Notes under the pieces: generated by a model
The model's database searches: none
Told to the model about the DNA's origin: nothing
Seen by the model: only the letters and a program-made list of their open reading frames with translations
Program-made: the position numbers and the translations under genes
Assembly: GCA_032207245.1 (NCBI GenBank)
Contig: CM063504.1
Coordinates: 20,220,426 to 20,284,425, forward strand
Source: Pardosa pseudoannulata
Lineage: Eukaryota; Arthropoda; Arachnida; Araneae; Lycosidae
Direction of reading: 5' to 3'
Length of the DNA stretch: 64,000 nucleotides
In this document: positions 37,139 to 48,464 of the stretch, piece by piece
Position numbering within the stretch: the stretch's first letter is position 1
How the letters are laid out: each line of letters begins with the position of its first letter

Positions 37139-37926
37139 CAGGGTATCTGCCAAAATAAAATTTTTCAAATCCATGACTTTTCATGACTTTCCCTGATTTA
37201 GCAGATCATTTTCCATGACTTAAAGCTTTCGTTAACAGTATATATGAATAAAACTTCTGATATACATACAAATAAAATATATGCTTTTAGAGAAATTACA
37301 GGAATTTTATCATAAAAAACTATAAACTTACTTTATTAGTGTTAATAAACTCACATAAAAATAACTTGTTGTATCTACATACCTAAGTTTAATCATATAG
37401 CAATTTTTCAATCAAAATGTTTCCAATTTGAATTCAAGGTAATTTGGTATTATTCAGGTGACCATGAATAATAGCCAAATATAACCCTATAATGTTTATA
37501 TACAATATTCCTAGAGATAAACTTATATTTTGTGCAAAAATCTTAACTAATTTTTATTAAAAAATAATTATTATTGTATTAATAAAATTTTAATCTACAA
37601 TTTAAGAAAAAAAACCCAGAATAATGTACATTTACCCACCCATTAAGCTTTCTTGCTTTGAGTTTCCTTGGTGAACGAATTTTACTTGGTCAATAGGACA
37701 ATACATAAATACCAAACTCAGTAACTTCAGTCAAATGACAAGTAAAAATAGAATTAAACAATTCAATGCATTTATTTTAATCGGTAGTTTAGCGGACCCA
37801 TGACTTTCCATGACTTTTACTCATTTTGCTTGAAAAATCAAGACTTTCCATGACAAAATTAATCCATTGTCTAAATCCATGATTTTCCATGACTTTCCCT
37901 GACTTTTCAGGTGCGCGGAAACCATG
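37139..37926. mobile_element. hAT-like non-autonomous element nested in P3
   Basis: Ends CAGGGTATCTGC and GCGGAAACCATG are inverted with three differences. Multiple copies of CCATGACTTTCC / CATGACTTTTC in both orientations occupy the subterminal regions. The flanks share TATATA but an exact 8-bp duplication is not clear. No transposase frame. Confidence 0.6.
37481..37547. repeat. 67-bp perfect direct repeat, unit 1
   Basis: From ATAACCCTATAATG to AAATCTTAAC, identical to 39083-39149. One copy is inside the nested hAT-like element and the other outside the whole nest. Confidence 0.9.
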
Positions 37927-37997
37927 TATATAAATAGACATATATAAATAACAACCATAAGATTTTTGTAACAAAACATATGTTTTTAGTGAATAAA

Positions 37998-38688
37998 TCC
38001 CCTATATAATAATAGCCTAAGGTGTCTGTCGGCAAATTTTTGAAGCGGTTGTACCTGGAATGGATTCCTCGGCTAAGGGCAGGCGATTAAATTTATCAAT
38101 TTATTCACGTAATAAATAGGTAAAAATAACATTTTTTTTTTCTAGCATTATGACGTCATTCCTTTAACCATCTCATATAATCATTTCTTGTTTTAAATTA
38201 TTTAAATATCGCGTGCATTATTTTCATACGTTTTATCGCTGAACTTACATATTAAGCAAATAATTTTCTTTTATATTTGACTTAAATAATAGATTAAGTA
38301 TATAAGTGATAATTTTAAATTCAATCATCGATTATTTTTTGTTGTAATGAAAATTTTATCATCGGTATTAACAATAAATTCTTTTCATATAAGTCGAGGA
38401 CTACTAAATATCTAACTTTTAATTTATATATATTTGGAAATTAAGAAGTTTGTTTGTTTGTTATACATAACCACATGGTTTGACTAAATGAATTCCATGT
38501 GATTCTAAACTGCATTACAGGATCGGGAGACTCTAGAGGAGTATGACGATAAATAAACTATTGAGAGTGAACCAGATAATTCTCAGCCAAAAAACAAACC
38601 ATTTTATTACCTGCCTCATTGGGTACTTAACAGTTCTGGAATATTAAAAATTTTACTGATCCCGTCATATGATGGGCTATATGCTAGT
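37998..38688 (+). mobile_element. Helitron-like element, copy 1
   Basis: Starts TC after an A, ends CTAGT before a T, and has the hairpin CCCGTCATATGATGGG (38661-38676) seven bases before CTAGT. These are the canonical Helitron termini, with insertion between A and T. It is non-autonomous, 691 bp, and matches the element at 57101-57957 in the opposite orientation. Confidence 0.85.
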
Positions 38689-39082
38689 TTATAATAGTAT
38701 CGTAAATATGAAAAATCAAATAAAAATAGTAGTATATAGTTTTAATTTTTTTTAAATTATGTTATATATAAAGATTTTTACATTATAAAAAATGAAAAGA
38801 GCAATCATAAAATTAATAATGTTTTAGAGTGTGGTAACGTTCAAAGCATTTTCCTCTATGAAAAGGTACACAGCAAAACCCGTACTAGTACGTGACCTGC
38901 GCTAAAGTATCAATCGTCAGAAAACGTACTAGGACGTGTCCCGCATACAATGTGTTAATACCAAAGCCATTTGATAATAAATTACAGTTTATTTTCTATA
39001 ATACCTGTTTGCTGCAAATATAGTATGTTTTTTCATTTGTTAATACAATCTTTATTTTGACGTAATATTAATGGGTAAAACT

Positions 39083-39149
39083 ATAACCCTATAATGTTTA
39101 TATACAATATTCCTAGAGATAAACTTATATTTTGTGCAAAAATCTTAAC
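39083..39149. repeat. 67-bp perfect direct repeat, unit 2
   Basis: Identical to 37481-37547. Confidence 0.9.
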
Positions 39150-39464
39150 CCACTTCAAATATGTTTTTATGTTATATTGTCAGTTCTCATGATAATATAC
39201 ATAAACAGTAAAATTTAATAATGCAATATACGTATTAGGAAAGTTTGCTTTAGTAACTCTTCATCATTCGATGCCTTATATTTTAGAATAATAACCAATA
39301 CGGAATTGGAATAACTAAATCTGTATTACTATGATGTCTGGTCAATAGGCGCTTCTTTTTACCCTGCCACTACAGTATGGAACCTGTCAATAGAATAAAT
39401 GTTTTAATTCTTTTTTGTTATTATATCATGTAGCTTTACATTATAATGTACATAAACAGTAAAA
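39150..39464. repeat. Old dispersed repeat, copy 1
   Basis: Blocks such as ATAAACAGTAAAATTT, AAGTTTGCTTTAGTA, AATAACTAAATCT and TTCTTTTTACCC recur in the same order at 40812-40990, showing diverged homologous sequence on both sides of the piggyBac-like elements. Confidence 0.55.
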
Positions 39465-40200
39465 TTAACACGCTGACTGCCACGGCAATTTTCAGAAATC
39501 TGGCCTAAAATGACAATTTGATTTAATCACGTTATATTATTAAAAACTCTAATTCTAATGCATAATTATCATCAAAAAGCATAAAAAATGATTTTTTTAA
39601 GGTATTATCTTACGAATTATCTCTTAGTTGGCTTCTGTAACAGAAATCTCTTCGCGGAAGCCAGCTACCAGTTAATTCGCGCAGACACATACAAATACGC
39701 TTCGACCTGTCGCTTCTCTAAAGCTGAATCATAGATAAGCGTCCATATTCGTCAGTCTCAGAAACTGTAATCGAGTGCATTCCATTTACGTCTTTCTTGA
39801 GTGTTTTGTTTTATAATTATTGTTATATATAAATTATCAAGAATCCAATATGGATAAGAAAAGGCCACTGACTCAAAATGAAATTGAGTACTACTCCAAT
39901 CTAAGAGAATCAGAATTTCACAGGATTTTTGGCAAGAATTGCAACGACAGCAACGTTTATGAACCTTCTGAGATAATTATATTTTTTGTTCGTTTTTTAA
40001 TAAATTTTCTGTTTATGCAAGCCAGCATAGATTTTTTTGTTCTTTTCCCAGAAGCCATCTATCGATATTAGCACTGATATACAACGAGTTTATTCGTAGC
40101 TGCACAAAAATGGCAAATAAACACAGTAAGAGATAACTCTTAGTTGGCGTTGTAGAAAAGAACGCAATCTACGAGTATCTCGTAGTTGGCAGTCAACGTA
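39465..40200 (+). mobile_element. piggyBac-like element, family P4
   Basis: TTAA (39465-39468) then CACGCTGACTGCC; the right end reads GGCAGTCAACGTA with the outer TTAA lost. Internal repeats of TCTCTTAGTTGGC-type sequence near both ends. A short N-terminal-like frame is present. Confidence 0.6.
39850..40071 (+). pseudogene. Possible piggyBac-like transposase N-terminal fragment
   Basis: Taking the Met at 39850, the frame starts MDKKRPLTQNEIEYYSNL and continues with NDSNVYEPSE before hydrophobic, clearly non-homologous sequence. Length and content fit the start of a piggyBac transposase joined to non-coding sequence by an internal deletion. I base this on location within TTAA-type ends more than on the residues. 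Confidence 0.3.
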
Positions 40201-40236
40201 TGCCTCTCCCTTCACAGAGCTATTGGGGTGACTCTT

Positions 40237-40537
40237 TTTGTGTAGCCTCCACACTATGGCTAATTGTTTACCACTTCCTGATGGTGACCTTGAACGATGG
40301 TTCATGGGTTGCATCCACACGCTGGGCCACTAAATGAGCGCATTGATTCGTCCATAGGGACTACTGCGCACTTTAGTTTCGCATCTGTCTGCCTTTGATC
40401 TCTAGAGAAAAACCGCCTCCGAAGCCATCATCCGCCAAGGCTATTTTATCGTCTGTCGCCATCGGCCACGATATGCCAAAGCCTCTCCAGATGGTGGTAA
40501 TGACATGCAGTGGATCATAGTGTGGAGGGGCCTTTAA
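40237..40537. mobile_element. piggyBac-like MITE, family P5, copy 1
   Basis: 293-bp element with ends TGTAGCCTCCACACTATGG and ATCATAGTGTGGAGGGGCCT; the right side has TTAA (40534-40537), the left side is TTTG. It is the reverse-orientation partner of 43263-43557. Confidence 0.65.
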
Positions 40538-41741
40538 TGGACTTTTTGTAAACGCAAGCCATAAAGTAATGACCTGCTGAGATCATCTTTTACGGCTTCA
40601 CTTAGTGGATTTCCCTCATTGTATCTTTTGCATCTCTGCTCCCGTGATAGGAGAGCCTGTTTTGACTTATGCGGAGGTATTTTGCTTTATCATTTTATGA
40701 GACGCCCCTACCTTCTGGGGAAATATCTTTTATCTATTGGACTGTCAGGTGTCACATGCTCGAGACGAGCCTCGGCGGGCTTAATTAAAAGAATAAAAAT
40801 AAAATAAAAAAATAAACAGTAAAATTTGAAAATGAAATATTATTTGAAAAGTTTGCCTTAGTAGTTAGTGCATTGCATAGAAATGAAACAGATATAGAAT
40901 GTAATAACTAAATCTAGATTGCTATTATGTTATGCCAGCAGGTGTTTTCTTTTTACCCATAATGCTTTTTTTTTCTCCTGTTAACTGAGTATGAACGGTA
41001 TAATATGATAAACACAGCAACAATTTAATTTGCACTTAATTAAAATTGTAAACCGATTCCCTCAGTCTTCTCTCAGTAAATTTGTCTAACTGAAAAAAAT
41101 ATCGATTTTAAAAGGTGAGTATTTTCCTTCTATAAAACTATTTTATCACATTTAATTTACAAAGCAAATGTGTATTGAAAAACTTTTTCTAGCAGATCAG
41201 GCTTTTTTCTATCAATAATGATTCAACACTGTAGACCATTTAAGTATAGGTCATCACGCTGGCGATCAATATTGTATTTTATAAGAGCCTCAACAATTTT
41301 TATCTCATTCAGAAGCGGAGGAAATGGCAAATGAATTACCACTTTTCTTGACAGATTTTGAAAGTGAGGATATTGCTTATAGAATATTTATTACGCAACC
41401 CGGTCTATGTAGAGTCCTTTGCTGCAAATTTTTGCAATAGCTTAATGAGTCTTTTCTTTTTAAAGTAGTTTTAGAGATTGGATTGGCCTAGATTACAGTT
41501 TAGTGATTACACTGGCCTCTTTGCGATAATCGCCATTCCTATTGTACTTCCTTGGAATCTAAAATATTTTGCGAACTACATTTGCCTACATTTTAACTTC
41601 AGATATGTTTTGATAAGCATAAACTCGCCAAATTTTGGACCATCGGATGGTCACTATTGGAATCAAAAACTTTTCGGAACATTCTAACAAATGATGACAT
41701 TATAACGGATATTTATGTGTTTGGTCCGAGACAGATGACAA
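40538..41741. other. Mostly unrecognised; includes old dispersed repeat copy 2
   Basis: 40812-40990 matches 39190-39410 in scattered blocks. No gene was recognised in the rest. Confidence 0.5.
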
Positions 41742-42134
41742 TACAGTAGAACCTCGATTAACCGAGCTTCGATTAACTGAGGTTTCTATTAACGGAGTCA
41801 ATAAAGAAGTCTAATTTTTTTTTCCTTTCCAAAATAAGCTCGGAAAAATTATACACATTTTAGTTCGTTGTCCGTGTTACAGGCACTTCTTCCCCACAAA
41901 AGCACTCAACTTCCAAGAAATATTACACTCTTTTAAAATGATTTTAGTTGCGAAACATAAGTTCATATATGTTTATTTTTATCATTTAAAGAACATTCTG
42001 TTGTTTTTTACTTTAAAAGTTAGTTAAATTCGCAAGCACGGAAGGTTTTTATACTTGGTTTCTGTTAACCGAGATTTCCGATATCCGAGGTACTAGCGGT
42101 CCCAATTATCTCGGATAATCGAGGTTCTACTGTA
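41742..42134. mobile_element. pogo/Tigger-like MITE, complete
   Basis: CAGTAGAACCTCGATTAACC (41744) and GGATAATCGAGGTTCTACTG (to 42132) with TA on both sides. 389 bp, no coding capacity. Additional inverted GATTAACTGAGG / GTTAACCGAG motifs lie inside the ends. Confidence 0.85.
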
Positions 42135-43258
42135 TATGAATTTTAGTGTTACACTTAACAGCGTGAAAAAAATAGGTTAGCTTTTTAGCCTGCAAACTAA
42201 TAATTTATCTGAAGATTTTTTTACAACGTGTTTTGAACTGTTTTTTTTATTATATTAAGATACAAATAAATTAAAAAATAACATCGTATTTAAAAGCTTA
42301 GTATCATGAATATGATACCAAACCAACTTCTTGATGGCAATTTAGTTGGTCGTTAAAATTTATCGTAATTATCGCTAATTTTTTTCCCATTATTCTAATA
42401 ATTCTTTTCCATCTTCTTGCTGTTTAAACTGGCCTAAATTGTACTTTTAGTTTTGTTTTATGAAACTATCGTAGGAATTTTGATTATAATATACAAGAAA
42501 TGCGTATTTTTCCGAGTAAAGTATAAACTGACAAATATTGCTAAGTACATCCTTTTTACACGTCTTAATTTATTTGTAATTAAAATTGTTTTCAAAAGTA
42601 TTTTCAAAAGACCACTTAAAGCCAATAAATATATATAATCATACCTGGACGGTAAGTGACTAAGGGATAACTGTCTTTCTTTAAAGTATTTCTTTGTTTA
42701 TGTTGAGAAAGAAAACCAGGTTTAATCACCAAAAAACGAAGAATTCAAGACAGATTTAATTACTAAACCATTTCAACAGTGTATTATTAACGTACTGCAA
42801 TTCGACATGTAGATAAATATAAACGTATCTTTTACTCATCTTTGTTTTAATGGATTCTGACTTTTAGCGACACCCACAAACTCTCTACTCCCACAGAGAA
42901 AAGGTTCAATTAATGAAAGGGATGATCGCAGCAAAGTAAGAGTCTGAAACCTTTGTAGACTAAAGATGATGCTCAGAATTATCTATTTTCACAAAATTCG
43001 TGTAAAAACGTACATATGAGAAGAATTATGAGGTGTTTTCACAAAAAATAGAGAATTTCTGTTTTTTAAAGCTCGTAAAACAAATTAAAATACTAGTCTA
43101 ACTAATATGCATACTAAACCTTTCTTGTTTACAGAGTTAAAAGTTATGTATATTTAAAAATATATTCATTTTATTCAATTTATATTAAGCCATATCTGCT
43201 AATAATATTTCTTTCTACTTTACGCAGCAGTTAGCGATTGTCGAAATGGGTTCGACTC
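42135..43258. other. No gene recognised
   Basis: AT-rich sequence without a supported feature. Confidence 0.5.
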
Positions 43259-43561
43259 TTAAGGCCCTTCCACACTATGGTCCACTGCAAGCCATTACTA
43301 CCGTCTGGAGGGGGTATGGTTTATCATGGTTGATGGTGGCAGACGATAAAATAGTCTTGGTGGGCGATGGCTTCCGAGGCGGTTTTCTCCAAAGATCAAA
43401 GGCAGCGAGATGCGCAACTAAAGTGCGCAGTAGAACCAATGGACGAATTCACGTGTTTGGCTCATTTAGTTGTCCAGTGTGTGGATGCAACCCGTGAACA
43501 ACATTAAAGGTTACCACCAGGAACTGGTGAACAATTGGCCATAGTGTGGAGGCTACATTAA
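43259..43561. mobile_element. piggyBac-like MITE, family P5, copy 2
   Basis: TTAA (43259-43262), GGCCCTTCCACACTATGG, and the right end CCATAGTGTGGAGGCTACA before TTAA (43558-43561). 295 bp. Both TTAA copies are intact here, which clarifies the damaged left flank of copy 1. Confidence 0.75.
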
Positions 43562-45576
43562 AAAAAATCTCCCGTGTGTACCATATGATTACCTTGTACA
43601 CCGATTAAATTAGGCCCAATTTTTAAGTTTGTATGCTGAGACATCAGAATTATCATTAGCTTCAAAGTCGAAAGTTAGTATTATTTCTCAATGTAACGGT
43701 GTTTCTGAATAGATCTGTATTACTAACAACTAGAAATGACCCGTAGGGTTTAATTCATTATAATTAGATTTTTCGATATGTAGATAATTTGTTTTTAAAC
43801 CAAAATCTTTCACGACTGCAATTCTTCTTTTACATCGCACTAGAAAGTAATAAACAAATAAAAAATCAATATTATTCTCTATTAATATAATATTTTAATT
43901 TTTTTTTCGGGTTTAACAACGTCGATACATCTATGTATTAAATAGTTCTAACAGCGATTTTAAAATTCACTGGTTACTACTGTATATGGACACGTTTATA
44001 TTTCCCCGTTGTGCTGTTGTAGACCGGTAGCGCTAAAGTTCGTTAAATTGAGATTTTTCATTATATAGTGTGCGGATTGCAGTCAAAAATTAAAGTGACA
44101 ATGACAGGTTGTAACAGTTTAAAGTACACAAATATTCAACATTTTATGGCTAATCATTTTCAGTTACGCCCATCAGCGTCATTATACGTTATACTGAAGT
44201 TTTTCATTACATAGAAAACACATGTTAATCAAATAGGGAGACACACAATTGGATGTATAACAATCTTAAATACAAAATTGCAATCATATACCGCTAATCA
44301 TTTTTTATCTGTACTTCATACATATCTACATACAAACAGACATCACGACCAAACTAATTGAAATGTTCTCAAGGTTGCACAAAATGAATATTTAAAGCTT
44401 CTGTACATTTAGTTTATTTGAATACATTTTGTCCCTTATTTCAAAAAAATACCTCAAAGTCTCAAAAACTTTTAAAATAGCAATTTAAAAATTATGAATT
44501 ATATCACTGAGCCTCCAATCTGAGGTCTTAAAAATTTAATGGAATATATTTTCTTTTGAGTGAAAATTATTTTAACTGAAAGGGAAAATAAACTATTTTC
44601 AACCCTGCCGTAAAATTTGTAATTGAAATTGATATTTTTGAAACATTTATTTAAAAAACTATCATACTTTTCATAGTTATTTTTTTACACGGGAATACAT
44701 AATGCGTTTATAAATGCTTCCGTTTTAAAAAGATGAACGCCAGGTGTTCTGGACGTTTTCATGGGACCGGAATAAACCTTACAAAGAACGAATCGCTAGC
44801 GAAAACTATAATTGGATGTGCCGGAATGAATGGAGCAAAATCAGGTGCTTTTATAAAATTAGACTATATTAAGATAAACTTATTAAAAGATTAAGCCTCA
44901 ATTTCGTAACTAATTTTATTCTATGAGTTCTTAATCATTTATGAAAAATAAGCGATATAACAATTTAACAAATATCTATTTTCTTTCTCCAACTAGGAAC
45001 ATATGAAAATTAAAAATCGACTAGACTGTGTAAACTGAAATCTCTCGAGTTCGATTTTTATGTTACTGAACAATAAAATTTCTTTTTCTCCAAGCAAAAA
45101 GAAATTGCAAAATTTTACAAAATAGGCCTACATTTGTGATAGTGAATCAACCAATTAAACGAATTGTTTATCAAATGACAGAATTATTTCAACCATTTTT
45201 ATATTCGTTGATTTCAAGAACTCAATTTGGTATATAAAGGACACAATTAGAGTATATAAATAAATTTATTAAAGAAGAGGGAAAAGTTGAATCTGAGCAG
45301 GAATCCCTAAGACTCTTTTAGATCATGGCATCTGTGTATTATGCATTATCTTTATGTAGTTTTGACTTATTCCTATGTTAATATCAAGGGACGACAAATA
45401 CGGTTCTGATAGTAATTTCCATAAAGTTTTAATTTTAAAAAATCGAAAACAATTTTAATGAATTATTAATATTATTTTTACAATTAATTTTCAACACATT
45501 TAAAAATCCGTATTCAAAATTTCTTTTTAGTATAGAAATCATGCGTCTATTTATAAAGTGTATTATGCATGTTAAA
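43562..45576. other. No gene recognised; one dispersed-repeat fragment
   Basis: 44016-44095 resembles, on the minus strand, 28205-28261 plus 29318-29345. No gene or RNA was recognised. Confidence 0.5.
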
Positions 45577-45711
45577 TACGGGTTGGGACAGTGGTAGCTA
45601 AGTCGGAAAAGGCATAAAACTCATAACTGGAAGGCTGCGAGTTCGAAGTTCGAGCCGGCCAAAGGTCTGCGATGTTCATTAATGGCGGTTGAGGCACATA
45701 AAATATGTTCA
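45577..45711 (+). repeat. SINE family 2 (tRNA-derived)
   Basis: GACAGTGGTAGC is A-box-like, and AACTCATAACTGGAAGGCTG with GCGAGTTCGAAG gives an anticodon-loop context and a B box. It is the same family as 33306-33455. It directly abuts the inverted LINE fragment. Confidence 0.55.
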
Positions 45712-45893
45712 TGGTAACAATAGTCCTATAGTTAAGACATTCAAGTTGGTATCCTTTTTTAAAAATAGGGAAGGTGGATCCCACTTCCCATTCAATGGGT
45801 ATTTTTTAAGTCTCCCAGGTATTAACCATAATCTTGTGCAGAGCGTTAATAAGCTCTGGTTCATCAAACTTTAAAAGTTCAGATGGTATATTG
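45712..45893 (-). pseudogene. LINE reverse transcriptase fragment (inverted)
   Basis: On the minus strand the conceptual translation includes DEPELINALHKI, then IPIEWEVGSTFPIFKKG and LECLNYRTIV, with one stop between. The series W-x(3)-IP-x(2)-W, then P-I-x-K-K-G and N-Y-R-x-I is the conserved N-terminal part of the reverse transcriptase domain in non-LTR retrotransposons. It is short and broken. Confidence 0.7.
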
Positions 45894-45914
45894 ACGGATA
45901 TTTACTTATAAGTA

Positions 45915-46094
45915 CCCCGAGGGATCTCGTATCAGAGGAAGACCACTAACAAGGTGGTCATTTTCAATGACGTTGTAAATGACCTCAGAATTTTAGGAAT
46001 TAAAAACTGATAGAGAGTTGTGCTGGAATATGCGAGTTGGAGGAAGCGTGCTGTTGAGGCAGCTAAGACCTACAAAAGGTTGTCACGCTATTAA
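45915..46094 (+). pseudogene. LINE ORF2 C-terminal fragment
   Basis: In two frames the plus strand gives SRIRGRPLTRW, DVVNDLRILGIKN and WRKRAVEAAKTYKRLSRY before a stop. The order RGRP-x-x-RW, D-x-V-x-x-DLR-x-LGIKN, WRK-x-V-x-EAAK is typical of the very C-terminus of LINE polyproteins. One frameshift and a Trp to stop change are seen. It lies 20 bp from the inverted RT fragment. Confidence 0.6.
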
Positions 46095-47267
46095 AGAAGA
46101 AGGTAACAATATCCTCCAAATTCCCACACGGTTTGGGCCAAACCTCGGGGGATCTTCTCTTGTTTCTACTTCTAAATTAAAAGGACACACTTTTTTTATT
46201 GTCTTTAAGAAGTAATGTTCGCCACCTCTATGGAGCTTCCTTAATAAAGTGGCCAACAATTATCTGCGGCTTTATAGTGGCAAATGCTAAATGAAACTAG
46301 TTCCCCCGCATTTAAAATAAAAATGATAAAACATACGGACTAATCAACTTAAGGCCTTTTTTTCAACCAAAACTATGATTTTAGCTACTGCAAATATGAT
46401 TTATAAAAACTTAATGAATAAATCTGTTTGAAATTTTTTATAATGGAATTTATCCTTCATATTTGTAGAATTAATTCATTTAATAAAAGTATTCTAATAT
46501 TTTTCCGTATTTGTTATAACTTAAATTAACTTATAGGCAGTATATAGAGTAATTAAAATGAACTTTTAAACAGTAGGTCGCAGCCCCATTAGCCGTCGTG
46601 TAGCATAAACAGTAGACCATAGTGCTTTAAACAAAACCAAAATTAACATAAATGTCACTGCATTTTATTTTTCCAATATCAAATTATTTTTTAAAAGTTG
46701 TTGACATCATATTCATTTTATAGTTAATTTATTCTGTATACAAGAAGCATATATTATGTGTATTTTATATAGCACTTAATGTTTCTTACTATTTTAACGA
46801 AGTAAAAAATGAATCTAATACTATTTAATACTAGAACAGCATGAATTTCAGTCTACCTAAAACAGCGGGCTGAGTCAAATTTACCCCAATTAATATGAAT
46901 TATGGTAATGTATTACACATTACCTCAATCCATGTTGTTATTCATAAATTACATTGTACTTATAAGCAATAACATTTATTCATTTTTAGATACTAAACTA
47001 TTATAATGATAAAAAATAAGATATTACAATATAGAAAAATATATACAGCTAGAAATATATATAGACTACTTTAATGGAAATACCGGAATTAATGGAATGG
47101 TTTCTTACAAAATTCAAGCGAGTTTGGGCAACTTTTGTTATATATATTATGTGCATTTTCTACACATCGGTATTTTACAGTACGAACAAATACCTACAGT
47201 TTTATTCTCACACTTGGAAGCTTAGAGATGAAACATTTTTCGCAAATGTACAGATCCTTCAATATTA
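46095..47267. other. Mostly unrecognised; SINE family 1 tail fragment
   Basis: 46571-46645 (CCCATTAGCC, AGTAGACCATAGTGCTTTAA, AACAAAACC) matches the 3' part of SINE family 1 on the plus strand. Nothing else was recognised. Confidence 0.5.
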
Positions 47268-47733
47268 TCTTTATATATAAAAATCTCTAGTCCTTGTGTT
47301 TGTAATAGAACTCTTTCTAAACGGCTGGACTGATTTTAGTGAAATTTTGTGTATATAATAGAGTTGATTCGAGAATGGTTTAGATTCACAATTTGATCCG
47401 ATGTTTTTTTTATTAAAAATACAGAATTGCGCACTTATTGAGATTATTATAATGCCTCTTGAAACCCTCCGTACCAACGTATCTGTGGCGCAGTGGTCAG
47501 AGCAACGGGCTTTAGTACGAGAAGTCCCAGGATAGTACAGGCGATGTGGAAATTTTAATTTAATCTAATTACTTTTATGATGACTGTACGCGTGGTGGCA
47601 TCAAGAATTTTTAAAATATTTTTTTTTTTTACTTTTCCATCAAAACGGTCCAATTTATAATTTATTTAAAAATATTTTACAATTTTTGGATTTACAGCTT
47701 TAAAACGGAACAACGGCTGTCGGGTCGTCTAGT
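47268..47733 (+). mobile_element. Possible Helitron-like element, second family
   Basis: Starts TC after an A and ends GTCGGGTCGTCTAGT. It contains AAACGGCTGGACTGATTTTA, a type of subterminal motif seen in arthropod Helitron-related repeats. No clear 3' hairpin, and the base after CTAGT is A rather than T. A tRNA-like segment (GTGGCGCAGTGGTCAGAGC, 47485-47503) lies inside it. Confidence 0.45.
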
Positions 47734-48464
47734 ACATTTATAGATTTTTATGGGTATAAAAGTCAGAAATGAATTTTAATTTCGTTAGTAACATTTTGGG
47801 AAAATTGAACACAAAATAGTTTTTGGGTTAAAAGGACCCTACTGTTGAACATAACTTCACTCTTTGTAAGGTATAAAAAGCCGAAATATGACTATGACCT
47901 CATGCATGTCGAACCAACACCCTCCTAGAGAGGTATTGGTCGAACCCTGTTCTATATTCTTTTCCAGGCAATCAAAATTTTTCATATTTCTTTTTGCAGT
48001 CGTATGTGAAGTGATTTGTGAAGAGCAATTTATACATCTCATGTTACTCATTTGCATTTGCAAGACTATTGCATTTTAATTTTGATTTAAATACATCAGT
48101 ATACGCGGAATAATCATTTCGCAAACTAGAAAAATGATAAGGAAAAAAAAGCTTACGAATTTTACTTTAGAAAATTAAAATTCTTTTGATTTAAATGTTA
48201 AGTAAAAATTTAGCTAGCGATGCTTTTCCAAGCTCTTTACTGAGTATATTTGCAATTTAAAAGTTAATTGCAGAATCATTATTGACTTCTCCGAGTAAGT
48301 AGATAGCTTTTCCTTTCCTTTTTGATTACTTTCTTATTTCAGCGAGAAAATAAATAAAGCGCACTTAGAAAATTAGAGGAGCAAAACCTTTAAAACTCAG
48401 GAAATTAAAAAATAAACTAGTTTTCTCTTTCATTTCTTTTATTGGTATGTGAAGTTGTTAAAAT
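47734..48464. other. No gene recognised
   Basis: AT-rich sequence before the tandem array. Confidence 0.5.

Larger units (their letters stand above)
36983..38958. mobile_element. piggyBac-like MITE, family P3, with two nested insertions
   Basis: TTAA (36983-36986), CACATTGTGTGCGGG and, at the other end, CCCGCATACAATGTG, TTAA (38955-38958). The ends match over 15 bp with one difference. The element spans 1968 bp, of which about 788 bp is a hAT-like insert and 691 bp a Helitron, leaving a MITE of roughly 490 bp. Confidence 0.8.

Noticed and set aside
47482..47530. tRNA gene from the A-box-like GTGGCGCAGTGGTCAG
   Set aside because: No matching B box or T arm; the segment lies within a repeat.
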